Positions 9,260-18,009 of a stretch of 64,000 bases of DNA are shown piece after piece (position 1 is the stretch's first letter; each line of letters begins with the position of its first letter). The DNA comes from an uncultured Lachnospiraceae bacterium (lineage in GTDB: Bacteria; Bacillota; Clostridia; Lachnospirales; Lachnospiraceae), in assembly GCA_947632515.1 (NCBI GenBank), contig CANRPO010000013.1:23124-87123 (forward strand), read 5' to 3'. The translations under genes and the position numbers were made by a program. Below the pieces are notes generated by a model. That model saw only the letters and a program-made list of their open reading frames with translations, had not been told where the DNA came from and did not search any database.

Positions 9260-9778
9260 ATGTTCGTGAACTTGACTGATGTGTTTACAAGCGAGGGCAA
9301 GACAGTTGCGGTCGAGGCGGAGACAGAACTTCGGCAGATCGAAGTTGCCGATGAGGTGATTCCGTTTACGGATGTATCGCCGGTCAGTCTGACGTTTACC
9401 AATATCGGTAAGGGGCGGGCGCGTATCGTCGGTCACGCGAAAGTTACGCTCGCCATGCGCTGCGACAGATGCCTGAGACCCGTGGAAGAGACGCTGGATC
9501 TCTCGTTCGACAGAGAAGTGTTCGCACCTGACATATCGGGTGTGCCGCAGGACGATCAGGAGTTTATGAACGGCTATGAGATGGATGTGGACGACTTTTT
9601 GCACATTGAGATCGTGATCAACTTGCCTATGAAGGTTCTGTGCAAGCCTGACTGCAGAGGGATCTGCCGTCAGTGCGGCAGGGATCTGAATACGGGAACA
9701 TGTGACTGTGACACCTTTGTTCCTGATCCAAGGATGGCGGCAATAAAGGATATTTTTAACGGGAATAAGGAGGTGTAA
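9260..9778 (+). CDS. DUF177 / YceD family protein
   Basis: A 172-residue member of the family encoded just upstream of rpmF in most bacteria and linked to 23S rRNA accumulation in E. coli. The central CDRCLRPVEE and the C-terminal CKPDCRGICRQCGRDLNTGTCDC provide Cys pairs typical of the Gram-positive version, probably a zinc knuckle. It is followed after 2 bases by rpmF and has a consensus promoter ahead. The molecular role in Firmicutes is not established. Confidence 0.9.
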   Translation: MFVNLTDVFTSEGKTVAVEAETELRQIEVADEVIPFTDVSPVSLTFTNIGKGRARIVGHAKVTLAMRCDRCLRPVEETLDLSFDREVFAPDISGVPQDDQEFMNGYEMDVDDFLHIEIVINLPMKVLCKPDCRGICRQCGRDLNTGTCDCDTFVPDPRMAAIKDIFNGNKEV

Positions 9779-9780
9779 CG

Positions 9781-9960
9781 ATGTCTATTTGTCCTAAGAA
9801 CAAATCTTCTAAAGCCAGAAGAGACAAGAGAAGAGCAAACTGGAAAATGTCTGCTCCCACATTGGTAAAATGCAGCAAGTGCGGCGCTTTGATGGTACCT
9901 CACAGAGTTTGTAAGAAATGTGGAACATACAACAAAAAAGAGATTATCTCTGTGGATTGA
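9781..9960 (+). CDS. rpmF: 50S ribosomal protein L32
   Basis: Component of the large ribosomal subunit. The 59-codon gene is too short for the ORF track. The translation starts MSICPKNKSSKARRDKRRAN and contains a zinc-ribbon CSKCG...CKKCG, so this is the zinc-binding (C+) form. A GGAGGTG ribosome site overlaps the end of the YceD gene. A strong terminator follows 14 bases after the stop. Confidence 0.95.
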   Translation: MSICPKNKSSKARRDKRRANWKMSAPTLVKCSKCGALMVPHRVCKKCGTYNKKEIISVD

Positions 9961-9974
9961 TTGTTGTGAAAACG

Positions 9975-10009
9975 GGCTTTTCGGGATATTCCGAAAAGCC
10001 TTCTTTTTT
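9975..10009 (+). terminator. Rho-independent terminator after rpmF
   Basis: Stem GGCTTTTCGG/CCGAAAAGCC with a 6-base loop, then TTCTTTTTT. Confidence 0.9.
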
Positions 10010-10042
10010 GTTGCAAAAACTGTTTCCCCGTTCTTTTAGAAC

Positions 10043-10071
10043 TTGATTTTTGCAGGTATATTTAGTATAGT
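10043..10071 (+). promoter_or_regulatory. Predicted promoter for plsX
   Basis: TTGATT, 17 bases, TATAGT, just after the rpmF terminator and about 40 bases before plsX. Confidence 0.6.
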
Positions 10072-10113
10072 AGAGATGATATTTTAGCAGCGGCGGGAGG
10101 GTGCGGTATCATC

Positions 10114-11145
10114 ATGAGCGAATGGATCAAAGTAGCGGTAGATGGGATGGGCGGAGACAACGCGCCGGGAGAGATCGTGAAGGGCGCGGTGGAGGCCGTC
10201 AATGAAAGTGAGAAGGTAAAGGTTTATCTGACAGGCCCGCAGGACGTTTTGGAGAGGGAGCTTGCCGGTTATACCTATCAGAAAGACAGGATCGAGATCG
10301 TTCAGGCATCGGAGATCATCGAGACGGCGGAACCGCCTGTCATGGCGATCCGCAAGAAGAAGGATTCCTCTCTGGTGAGGGCGTTGAATTTGGTGAAGGA
10401 CGGCATCTGCGATGCGTTCGTGTCCGCCGGGAGCACCGGGGCGACTCTGGTGGGCGGACAAGTCATCGTCGGGCGCATCAAGGGCGTGGAGCGGCCCCCT
10501 CTCGCCCCGCTTATCCCGACGGAGAGAGGCTGTTCGCTGCTCATAGACTGCGGCGCCAACGTGGACGCAAGACCGTCCCACCTCGTACAGTTTGCCAAGA
10601 TGGGTTCCGTGTATATGGAGCATGTCATGGGCGTGAAGAATCCCAAAGTCGGCATCGTGAACATCGGAGCGGAGGAGGAGAAGGGAAACGCGCTTGTGAA
10701 GGAGACGTTTCCGCTCCTTAAGAACTGTCCTGACATCAACTTCATCGGCAGCGTGGAGGCGCGGGATATTCCGGCGGGCGCGGCGGATGTGGTCGTGTGC
10801 GAGGCGTTTGTGGGCAACGTGGTGTTGAAGACTTATGAGGGCGTGGGCAGCACGCTCATTAAGAAAGTCAAGGAGGGCATGATGACGAGCCTGCGCAGCA
10901 AGATCGGGGCGCTGCTTGTGAAACCGGCCCTGAAACAGACATTGAAGGCGTTTGACTTAGAGCAGTACGGCGGCGCGCCTTTGCTTGGCCTGAAAGGTCT
11001 GGTCGTCAAGACGCACGGAAGTTCCAAGTCCGTCGAGATCAAGAATTCGATATTGCAGTGCATCACCTTTACGGAACAGAAGATCAACGAGAAGATCAGA
11101 GAGATGCTCTTGACGGAAGAGATCGTATCCGAAGAGGATCAGTAG
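10114..11145 (+). CDS. plsX: Phosphate acyltransferase PlsX
   Basis: Converts acyl-ACP to acyl phosphate, the donor for PlsY in phosphatidic acid synthesis; a peripheral membrane enzyme. At 343 residues it has the family start VAVDGMGGDNAPGEIVKGAVEA, then SAGSTGATLVGG and LIDCGANVDARPSHL, and ends with the usual acidic tail. The acp gene follows 33 bases later, as usual. Its partner plsY is also in this window (49396). Confidence 0.95.
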   Translation: MSEWIKVAVDGMGGDNAPGEIVKGAVEAVNESEKVKVYLTGPQDVLERELAGYTYQKDRIEIVQASEIIETAEPPVMAIRKKKDSSLVRALNLVKDGICDAFVSAGSTGATLVGGQVIVGRIKGVERPPLAPLIPTERGCSLLIDCGANVDARPSHLVQFAKMGSVYMEHVMGVKNPKVGIVNIGAEEEKGNALVKETFPLLKNCPDINFIGSVEARDIPAGAADVVVCEAFVGNVVLKTYEGVGSTLIKKVKEGMMTSLRSKIGALLVKPALKQTLKAFDLEQYGGAPLLGLKGLVVKTHGSSKSVEIKNSILQCITFTEQKINEKIREMLLTEEIVSEEDQ

Positions 11146-11178
11146 ACGATAGAGAAGAGGAAGGGAGAAACTGCAGGC

Positions 11179-11409
11179 ATGGAGTTTGATAAATTAAAGG
11201 AAGTCATTGCGGACGTGTTGAGCGTAGACCCGAATGAGATAACGCCTGAGACAACTTTTACGGAAGACTTGGGAGCGGATTCGCTTGACGTATTCCAGAT
11301 CATTATGGGGATCGAGGAGGCTTTTGAGATAGAAATTCCGGCCGACAAGGCGGAACATATTACGACGGTAGGGGAAGCGGTGGCCTTGATCCAAAATTCT
11401 ATGTCATAA
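11179..11409 (+). CDS. acpP: Acyl carrier protein
   Basis: A 76-residue acidic carrier of growing acyl chains. The 4'-phosphopantetheine attachment Ser lies in GADSLDVFQ. It sits between plsX and rnc in the conserved order. A terminator directly after it implies partial separation of downstream rnc-smc-ftsY transcription. Confidence 0.96.
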   Translation: MEFDKLKEVIADVLSVDPNEITPETTFTEDLGADSLDVFQIIMGIEEAFEIEIPADKAEHITTVGEAVALIQNSMS

Positions 11410-11420
11410 TAAAGCAGGGA

Positions 11421-11446
11421 AACCCTTTCTGCAGGAAAGGGTTTTT
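11421..11446 (+). terminator. Hairpin terminator/attenuator between acpP and rnc
   Basis: Stem AACCCTTTC/GAAAGGGTT followed by TTTC. It ends only 16 bases before the rnc ATG, so some read-through is expected. Confidence 0.75.
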
Positions 11447-11462
11447 CTATGTGGAGGGTTTC

Positions 11463-12164
11463 ATGTTGGGGGATCGGATAGAGGAACTGGAACAAAAGAT
11501 ACGGTATTCCTTTCGTGATAAGCGGCTTTTGGAGCGTGCGCTGACCCACAGCTCCAGCGCTAACGAGCGTAAGATCAATAAGACCGAAGATTATGAGCGG
11601 CTGGAATTTCTGGGCGACGCCGTGCTGGAGCTGGTCAGCAGCGAGCATATATACAGGGAACACCCGGAGATGCCGGAGGGGAAGATGACCAAATTCCGCT
11701 CGTCGATCGTCTGTGAGCCTGCGTTGGCGTTCTGCGCCAGAGAGATCGGGGTGGAACGGTATATTCTGCTCGGCAGGGGCGAGGAGGCTACCGGGGGAAG
11801 GACGCGGGATTCCATCATCTCCGACGTCATGGAGGCCATCATAGGGGCGGTCTATCTGGACAGCGGTCTCGAGGAGGCACGGGATTTTATTCATCGCTTT
11901 ATCCTGTCCGATCTGGAGAACAAACAGCTTTTCTATGACGCCAAGACGATCCTGCAGGAGCTGGTGCAGAAGGAGAACATGGGAGCGCTGCGCTACGAGC
12001 TCGTGCGCGAGGACGGGCCGGAGCATGACAAGACCTTTGTGGTGGAGGCGTTTATCGGGGAGAAAAAGGCCGGGGACGGGACCGGACACTCTAAGAAAGC
12101 GGCGGAGCAGAAAGCCGCCTATGAGGCGCTTGTGCGCATGGACAGAGGCAGACAGCCGCACTGA
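11463..12164 (+). CDS. rnc: Ribonuclease III
   Basis: Double-strand-specific endoribonuclease for rRNA and mRNA processing. The catalytic signature ERLEFLGDAVLEL is near residue 40. The C-terminal dsRBD ends GTGHSKKAAEQKAAYEAL. The ORF track uses a GTG at 11451. The ATG at 11463 is preferred because GGAGGG lies 6 bases upstream and the protein then starts like the family (MLGDRIEELEQ). This gives 233 residues. smc follows after 22 bases. Confidence 0.95.
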   Translation: MLGDRIEELEQKIRYSFRDKRLLERALTHSSSANERKINKTEDYERLEFLGDAVLELVSSEHIYREHPEMPEGKMTKFRSSIVCEPALAFCAREIGVERYILLGRGEEATGGRTRDSIISDVMEAIIGAVYLDSGLEEARDFIHRFILSDLENKQLFYDAKTILQELVQKENMGALRYELVREDGPEHDKTFVVEAFIGEKKAGDGTGHSKKAAEQKAAYEALVRMDRGRQPH

Positions 12165-12186
12165 GGCTGCGAGACGAGAGGTACGT

Positions 12187-15100
12187 ATGTATTTAAAAAG
12201 CATTGAAGTGCACGGATTTAAATCCTTTGCAAATAAGATCACCTTTAAATTCCACAACGGCATCACGGGCATCGTGGGGCCAAACGGTTCCGGAAAGAGC
12301 AATGTGGCGGACGCCGTCAGATGGGTCCTGGGGGAACAGCGCATCAAGCAGCTGCGCGGCGCGAGCATGCAGGACGTCATCTTTTCGGGGACGGAGCTGC
12401 GCAAGCCTCTGGGCTATGCCTACGTGGCGATCACCCTCGACAACACCGACCATCAGTTGGCCATCGACTACGACGAAGTGACCGTCTCCAGAAGACTGTA
12501 CCGCTCCGGCGAGAGCGAGTACATGATCAACGGCACGGTCTGCCGCCTGAAGGATGTCAACGAACTGTTCTACGACACGGGTATCGGCAAGGAAGGCTAC
12601 TCCATCATCGGGCAGGGACAGATCGACAAGATCCTGAGCGGCAAGCCGGAGGAGAGGAGAGAACTGTTCGACGAGGCCGCCGGCATCGTGAAGTTTAAGC
12701 GCAGGAAGTATGCGGCGCAGAAGAAACTGGAGGACGAGAAACAAAATCTGGTCCGCGTCAACGATATTCTGGCTGAGCTGGAGAATCAGATCGGGCCGTT
12801 GGAAAAACAGTCCGAGAAGGCGAGAGTCTACCTGAAAAAGAAGGAGGAACTAAAGACCCTCGACGTCAATGTGTTCCTGCTGGAGAATATACGTGTGAGA
12901 CAACAGCTTGACGAGGTGGACGGCAAGTTAAATATCGCCGGCACAGACTTGGAGGAGACGACGAAGAAGTACGAGCAGATCAAGGACGAGTACGAGCAGA
13001 TCGCCGGCCGTATCGAACTGCTGGATCAGGAGATCGAGGCGGCCCGCGCTACGCTGACGGACACGGGCGTGACGCGCTCCAAGCTGGAAGGGGAGATCAA
13101 TGTCTTAAAAGAGCAGATCCGCTCCGCGGAAGGCAACGAGGAACATCTGCAGACCCGCATTCGGAACATTCAGGAGCAGATCGACGGGCGCACCGCAGAG
13201 AGAGAGCAGATCCTCTCGGAGAAGGCGGGGACCGATGAGAAACTGGAACAGCTCGAACAGGCGAGAAGCGAGGCCCGCAGACTCTTGGAGGAGACGCAGG
13301 GTAGGATCGAGGAACTGAACAACAACATTGAGAGCGGCAAGAATACGATCATCGACGCCCTCAACAACCGGGCTACGATCAAGTCCAAGCTGGGACGCTG
13401 CGACACGATGTTAGAGCAGATCAATATCCGCAAGGCGGAGCTGAATTCCAGGCTGCTGCGCGTCAAGTCAGACGAGGCTGAACAGGCCGAGAATATCAGG
13501 AAACTGGAAGAGGAATTCGAGGCTGTCAACGCGGTGATACGCGAACTGAGCGACAGACAGGCGACCATGGAGGAACAGCTTGTGGCGATCAGGGAAGAGC
13601 TGTCCGGCAGGGATCAGAAACTGCGCGACACGCAGGTGCTCTACCATCAGGAGAAGTCCAAGCTGGAGGCGTTGTCCAACCTGACGGAGCGCTATGAGGG
13701 CTATGGCGGCAGCGTCAAGGCGGTCATGGAGCAGAAGGGGCAGGAGAAGGGGATCATCGGCGTCGTGGCCGACATCATTCAGGCGGAGGCCAAGTACGAG
13801 ACGGCCATCGAGACGGCTCTGGGCGGCAACATCCAGAATATCGTCACCGAGGATGAGGAGACGGCCAAGCGCATGATCGGCTATCTGAAGAAGACGCGGG
13901 CGGGGCGGGCCACGTTCCTGCCGCTCACAAGCATCACGCACCCGCAGGAGTTCAAGACCCCGGAGGTTCTGGACGAGGAGGGCGTCATCGGCATGGCGGA
14001 CGAGCTGGTGAAGATCGAGAAGAAGTACCGGAACGTGGCGAAAGCGATGCTGGGGCGCATCGTGGTCGTCGATCATGTGGATCATGCCGTAAAGATCGCC
14101 AGAAAATACGATTACGGTATCCGCATGGTCACATTGGAGGGAGAGCTTCTCGTGCCCGGCGGCGCCATCAGCGGCGGCGCGTTCAAGAACAACTCCAATC
14201 TGCTCGGCAGACGCCGCGAGATGGAGGAACTGGAGAAAAAAGTAAAGCAGTACGTCGTCGAGATCGACAAGCTGCTCAACGACATAGAAGATACGAAGAA
14301 GAGAAGAAACAAGCTGCGCCTCGACGTGGAGGATGTGAAGGGACAACTGCAGCGCAGGTTCATCGAGCAGAACACCGCCCGGATCAACGTGATGCAGGCC
14401 AGAGACAAGAAGAGCGAGACGGAGGAAGGTTTCGGCGAGCTGAAGAGCGAGGAGCAGGAGATCGAGCTGCAGATCAGGGAGATCCAGGTGGGGAAGGACG
14501 AGATCGCCAGGGAGCTGGAGGATTCCGAGACGCTGGAGAAAAACGTGGGACTGCAGATCGAAGAATTCCGGAAACAGTTGGAAGAGCGGCGCGCGGAGGA
14601 GTCCGGGCAGGCGGCGAAGGTCTCCGAGTGGGATGTGGAAGTCGAGAAGATGCGTCAGAGCGAGGAGTTCCAGAGACAGAATCTGGAGCGTGTGGAGGGC
14701 GAGATCGCCAGACATACGGAGGAGCTCGACGAGGTGCGGGAGGGCCTGCATCTGGGCAAGGAGGAAGTGGAGCGCAAGAGGGAGAGCATCGTCGAGATCG
14801 AGAAGACCATCGCCTCCTCCTACACGGCGCAGAGCGATGCCGCGAGGAAACTGCAGGAAGACACCGCGGCGAAGGAGGAATTATCCGGCAGACAGAAGAA
14901 TTTTTTCAATTCCAGAGAAGAACTGTCGGAGCGCATGGCGGCGCTGGATAAGGAAGTGTATCGTCTGGAGAGCCAGAAGGAGCGCATGCAGGAATCCATA
15001 GAGTCCCAGATCAACTACATGTGGGACGAGTACGAAATCACGCTGTCCGACGCGGAATCGCTCAAGGATGAGTCCATGACCGATCTTCCCGCCATGAAGA

Positions 15101-15747
15101 GGGAGATCGCGGCCCTCAAGGATGCCATCAGGAAACTGGGCGACGTCAACGTCAACGCGATCGAAGACTACAGAAATCTGATGGAGCGCTATACGTTCCT
15201 AAAGACGCAGCACGACGATCTGGTGGAGGCGGAGAAGACGCTGCTTGGCATTATAGACGAGTTGGACGCCTCCATGCGAAAGCAGTTTAACGAGAAGTTT
15301 GCCGAGATCAACAGAGAGTTTGACAAGGTGTTCAAGGAGCTGTTCGGCGGAGGCAAGGGAACGCTGGAACTGATAGAGGACGAGGACATACTGGAGGCGG
15401 GCATCCGCATCATTGCCCAGCCCCCGGGCAAGAAACTGGTCAACATGATGCAGATGTCGGGAGGCGAGAAGTCGCTGACGGCGATCTGTCTGCTGTTTGC
15501 CATCCAGAATCTGAAACCGTCCCCCTTCTGTCTTCTGGATGAGATCGAGGCGGCTTTGGATGAGAACAATGTGGGAAGATTTGCAAAGTATCTGCATAAA
15601 CTGACCAAGAATACACAGTTTATTGTTATCACCCACAGGCGCGGAACCATGGAGAAGGCCGACCGTCTGTACGGTATCACCATGCAGGAGAAGGGCGTTT
15701 CGACGCTGGTGAGCGTCAATTTGATCGATAAGGAATTGGATGACTGA
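12187..15747 (+). CDS. smc: Chromosome segregation protein SMC
   Basis: Condensin ATPase organising the chromosome with ScpA and ScpB. The true start is the ATG at 12187 (MYLKSIEVHGFKSFANK); the ORF track extends 84 codons backward through rnc in another frame. At 1186 residues it has Walker A GPNGSGKSN near residue 35 and long coiled coils. A hinge (GYGGSVKAVMEQ to GRIVVVDHV) lies in the middle. The signature motif MSGGEKSLTA is near 1090 and Walker B CLLDEIEAALDE near 1117. Its stop overlaps the ftsY start by one base. Confidence 0.97.
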   Translation: MYLKSIEVHGFKSFANKITFKFHNGITGIVGPNGSGKSNVADAVRWVLGEQRIKQLRGASMQDVIFSGTELRKPLGYAYVAITLDNTDHQLAIDYDEVTVSRRLYRSGESEYMINGTVCRLKDVNELFYDTGIGKEGYSIIGQGQIDKILSGKPEERRELFDEAAGIVKFKRRKYAAQKKLEDEKQNLVRVNDILAELENQIGPLEKQSEKARVYLKKKEELKTLDVNVFLLENIRVRQQLDEVDGKLNIAGTDLEETTKKYEQIKDEYEQIAGRIELLDQEIEAARATLTDTGVTRSKLEGEINVLKEQIRSAEGNEEHLQTRIRNIQEQIDGRTAEREQILSEKAGTDEKLEQLEQARSEARRLLEETQGRIEELNNNIESGKNTIIDALNNRATIKSKLGRCDTMLEQINIRKAELNSRLLRVKSDEAEQAENIRKLEEEFEAVNAVIRELSDRQATMEEQLVAIREELSGRDQKLRDTQVLYHQEKSKLEALSNLTERYEGYGGSVKAVMEQKGQEKGIIGVVADIIQAEAKYETAIETALGGNIQNIVTEDEETAKRMIGYLKKTRAGRATFLPLTSITHPQEFKTPEVLDEEGVIGMADELVKIEKKYRNVAKAMLGRIVVVDHVDHAVKIARKYDYGIRMVTLEGELLVPGGAISGGAFKNNSNLLGRRREMEELEKKVKQYVVEIDKLLNDIEDTKKRRNKLRLDVEDVKGQLQRRFIEQNTARINVMQARDKKSETEEGFGELKSEEQEIELQIREIQVGKDEIARELEDSETLEKNVGLQIEEFRKQLEERRAEESGQAAKVSEWDVEVEKMRQSEEFQRQNLERVEGEIARHTEELDEVREGLHLGKEEVERKRESIVEIEKTIASSYTAQSDAARKLQEDTAAKEELSGRQKNFFNSREELSERMAALDKEVYRLESQKERMQESIESQINYMWDEYEITLSDAESLKDESMTDLPAMKREIAALKDAIRKLGDVNVNAIEDYRNLMERYTFLKTQHDDLVEAEKTLLGIIDELDASMRKQFNEKFAEINREFDKVFKELFGGGKGTLELIEDEDILEAGIRIIAQPPGKKLVNMMQMSGGEKSLTAICLLFAIQNLKPSPFCLLDEIEAALDENNVGRFAKYLHKLTKNTQFIVITHRRGTMEKADRLYGITMQEKGVSTLVSVNLIDKELDD

Positions 15748-16733
15748 TGAGTGAAGAGAAGAAAGGTTTTTTCAGCAGGCTGAAAGACGGCCTGACTAAG
15801 ACGCGGGACAACATCGTACACGGGATCGACGCCGTGTTCGGCGGTTTTTCCGGGATCGACGAGGATTTCTATGAGGAGCTGGAAGAAGTTCTGATCATGG
15901 GCGACATCGGCGTGCAGGCCACAGAGGCGATCCTTGAGAAACTGCGGGCACAGGTGAAGGAGAACCACATCAAAGAACCGGCGGACTGCAAGCAGTTTCT
16001 GATCCGGAATATCGTCGAACAGATGCAGGTAGGCGAGACGGCGTACGAATTTGAGCACAGGCAGTCGGTGGTGCTTGTGATCGGCGTCAACGGCGTCGGC
16101 AAGACGACTACGGTGGGGAAACTCGCAGCCAAACTGAAGGCGCAGGGACGCAGGGTGATCCTGGCGGCGGCCGACACTTTCCGCGCGGCGGCGGGAGAAC
16201 AGCTTGGCGAGTGGGCGCACCGCGCGGGCGTGGACGTGATCGGCGGCAGCGAGGGCTCTGATCCCGCCAGCGTGATCTATGACGCGTTGAGCGCGGCCAA
16301 AGCGCGGGGCGCGGACGTGCTGCTGTGCGATACGGCGGGCAGGCTGCACAACAAGAAAAACCTGATGGAAGAGCTGAAGAAGATCGACCGCATCATCGAC
16401 AGGGAGTTCCCGGACGCACACAGGGAAAATCTGGTGGTGCTGGATGCGACGACGGGGCAAAACGCGCTGCAGCAGGCGAAAGAGTTCGGCGAGGCCGCGG
16501 ATCTGACAGGCATCATACTCACCAAGATGGACGGCACGGCCAAGGGCGGCATCGCGGTGGCGATCCAGTCGCAGCTGCAGATCCCCGTAAAGTATATCGG
16601 GGTCGGCGAGTCCATAGACGATCTGCAGAAATTTGATGCGGAGCAGTTTGTGAACGCGCTGTTCGATGTGCCTAAGGGCGAAGGAGAATCGGAGGAGGAG
16701 ACTGAGGAAGAGGTATGGAGAGGGATAGAATAG
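15747..16733 (+). CDS. ftsY: Signal recognition particle receptor FtsY
   Basis: SRP-receptor GTPase docking ribosome-SRP complexes at the membrane. The 328 residues comprise a short N domain and an NG GTPase with G1 [30 protein letters not shown] and TKMDGTAKGG. The acidic A domain of E. coli FtsY is lacking, as is usual in Firmicutes. The C-terminus carries a Glu-rich tail (ESEEETEEE). It is translationally coupled to smc. Its partner ffh is at 31293. Confidence 0.96.
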   Translation: MSEEKKGFFSRLKDGLTKTRDNIVHGIDAVFGGFSGIDEDFYEELEEVLIMGDIGVQATEAILEKLRAQVKENHIKEPADCKQFLIRNIVEQMQVGETAYEFEHRQSVVLVIGVNGVGKTTTVGKLAAKLKAQGRRVILAAADTFRAAAGEQLGEWAHRAGVDVIGGSEGSDPASVIYDALSAAKARGADVLLCDTAGRLHNKKNLMEELKKIDRIIDREFPDAHRENLVVLDATTGQNALQQAKEFGEAADLTGIILTKMDGTAKGGIAVAIQSQLQIPVKYIGVGESIDDLQKFDAEQFVNALFDVPKGEGESEEETEEEVWRGIE

Positions 16734-16744
16734 AGGAGGAAACC

Positions 16745-17962
16745 ATGAAGGAGTTGACATTGGATAAGTTTGAGGAGGCATACGAGGTAGTCAGGGAGGT
16801 CGCCTCGGAGACAAAACTGGTGTACAGCGATTACTTCAGTGCACAGACAGAGAACAAAGTGTATCTGAAACCGGAAAATATGCAGCTGACGGGCGCGTAC
16901 AAGCTGCGCGGCGCATACTATAAGATCAGTACGCTGACAGAGGAAGAGCGGAAGAAAGGGCTGATCACGGCGTCGGCGGGCAACCATGCGCAGGGCGTCG
17001 CCTACGCCGCGAAGTGCTATGGCGTGAAGGCGGTCATCGTGATGCCTACGACCACGCCGCTCATCAAGGTAAACCGCACGAAGAGCTATGGGGCCGAGGT
17101 GATCCTGAGCGGGGATGTGTATGATGAGGCGTGCGCGTACGCATACCGGCTTGCGGAGGAGAAGGGATATACCTTCGTGCATCCCTTCGACGATCTGGAC
17201 GTGGCCACGGGACAGGGCACGATCGCCATGGAGATCATCAAGGAACTGCCGCTCGTGGATTACATACTCGTGCCCATCGGCGGCGGCGGGCTTGCCACGG
17301 GCGTGTCCACGCTGGCGAAACTGCTGAATCCCAAGATCAAGGTGATCGGTGTGGAGCCGGCGGGCGCAAACTGTATGCAGGAGTCTATCCGCGCGGGCAA
17401 GGTGACGACGATGGAGCATGTGAGCACCATCGCGGACGGCACGGCGGTGAAGACGCCCGGAACGAAGATTTTCCCTTATGTCAGCAGGAATCTGGACGAC
17501 ATCATCACTGTGGAGGACGAGGAGCTGGTGGTGGCGTTCCTTGATATGGTGGAGAATCACAAGATGATCGTGGAGAACTCGGGACTTCTCACGGTGGCGG
17601 CGTTAAAGCACCTCCCTGTGAAGAACAAAAAGATCGTCTCCATCCTGAGCGGAGGAAACATGGACGTGATCACCATGTCCTCGGTGGTACAGCAGGGGCT
17701 TGTGCTGCGGGACAGGATCTTTACGGTGTCGGTGCTGCTGCCGGATAAGCCGGGAGAGCTGACCAGAGTGAGCGGCATCATCGCCAAACAGAACGGCAAT
17801 GTCATCAAGCTGGAGCACAACCAGTTCGTGTCCATCAACCGCAGCGCGGCGGTGGAGCTGCGCATCACGCTGGAGGCGTACGGCACGGAGCACAAGGAGC
17901 AGATCATAGAGGCGCTTCATGAGAATGGGTACCAGCCGAAGGTCGTGCGCGCAAGCATCTGA
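16745..17962 (+). CDS. ilvA: Threonine ammonia-lyase
   Basis: PLP enzyme deaminating threonine (and serine) to 2-oxobutyrate, for isoleucine synthesis or threonine catabolism. It has 405 residues from the ATG at 16745. That start has AGAGGAGG upstream and is preferred over the in-frame 16715 ATG inside ftsY. The PLP lysine is K53 in TGAYKLRGAYYK. The phosphate-binding loop GGGGLATG and SAGNHAQGVAYAA are present. A single ACT domain at the C-terminus (SVLLPDKPGELTRVSGIIAKQNGNV) suggests allosteric control. The one-ACT short form fits the clostridial/TdcB-like type, so the biosynthetic or catabolic role is undecided. Confidence 0.93.
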   Translation: MKELTLDKFEEAYEVVREVASETKLVYSDYFSAQTENKVYLKPENMQLTGAYKLRGAYYKISTLTEEERKKGLITASAGNHAQGVAYAAKCYGVKAVIVMPTTTPLIKVNRTKSYGAEVILSGDVYDEACAYAYRLAEEKGYTFVHPFDDLDVATGQGTIAMEIIKELPLVDYILVPIGGGGLATGVSTLAKLLNPKIKVIGVEPAGANCMQESIRAGKVTTMEHVSTIADGTAVKTPGTKIFPYVSRNLDDIITVEDEELVVAFLDMVENHKMIVENSGLLTVAALKHLPVKNKKIVSILSGGNMDVITMSSVVQQGLVLRDRIFTVSVLLPDKPGELTRVSGIIAKQNGNVIKLEHNQFVSINRSAAVELRITLEAYGTEHKEQIIEALHENGYQPKVVRASI

Positions 17963-18009
17963 TGAGGCGTGTGCAGATACCGATGTGACGTAAAACAGGA
18001 GAGACGGCT

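Noticed and set aside
11935-12186. 84-codon upstream extension of the smc ORF
   Set aside because: It runs through rnc in another frame, is Arg/Trp-rich shadow sequence, and the family start MYLKSIEVHGFKSF is at 12187.
13468-14751. 427-aa minus-strand ORF inside smc
   Set aside because: Leu/His-rich antisense shadow of coiled-coil codons.
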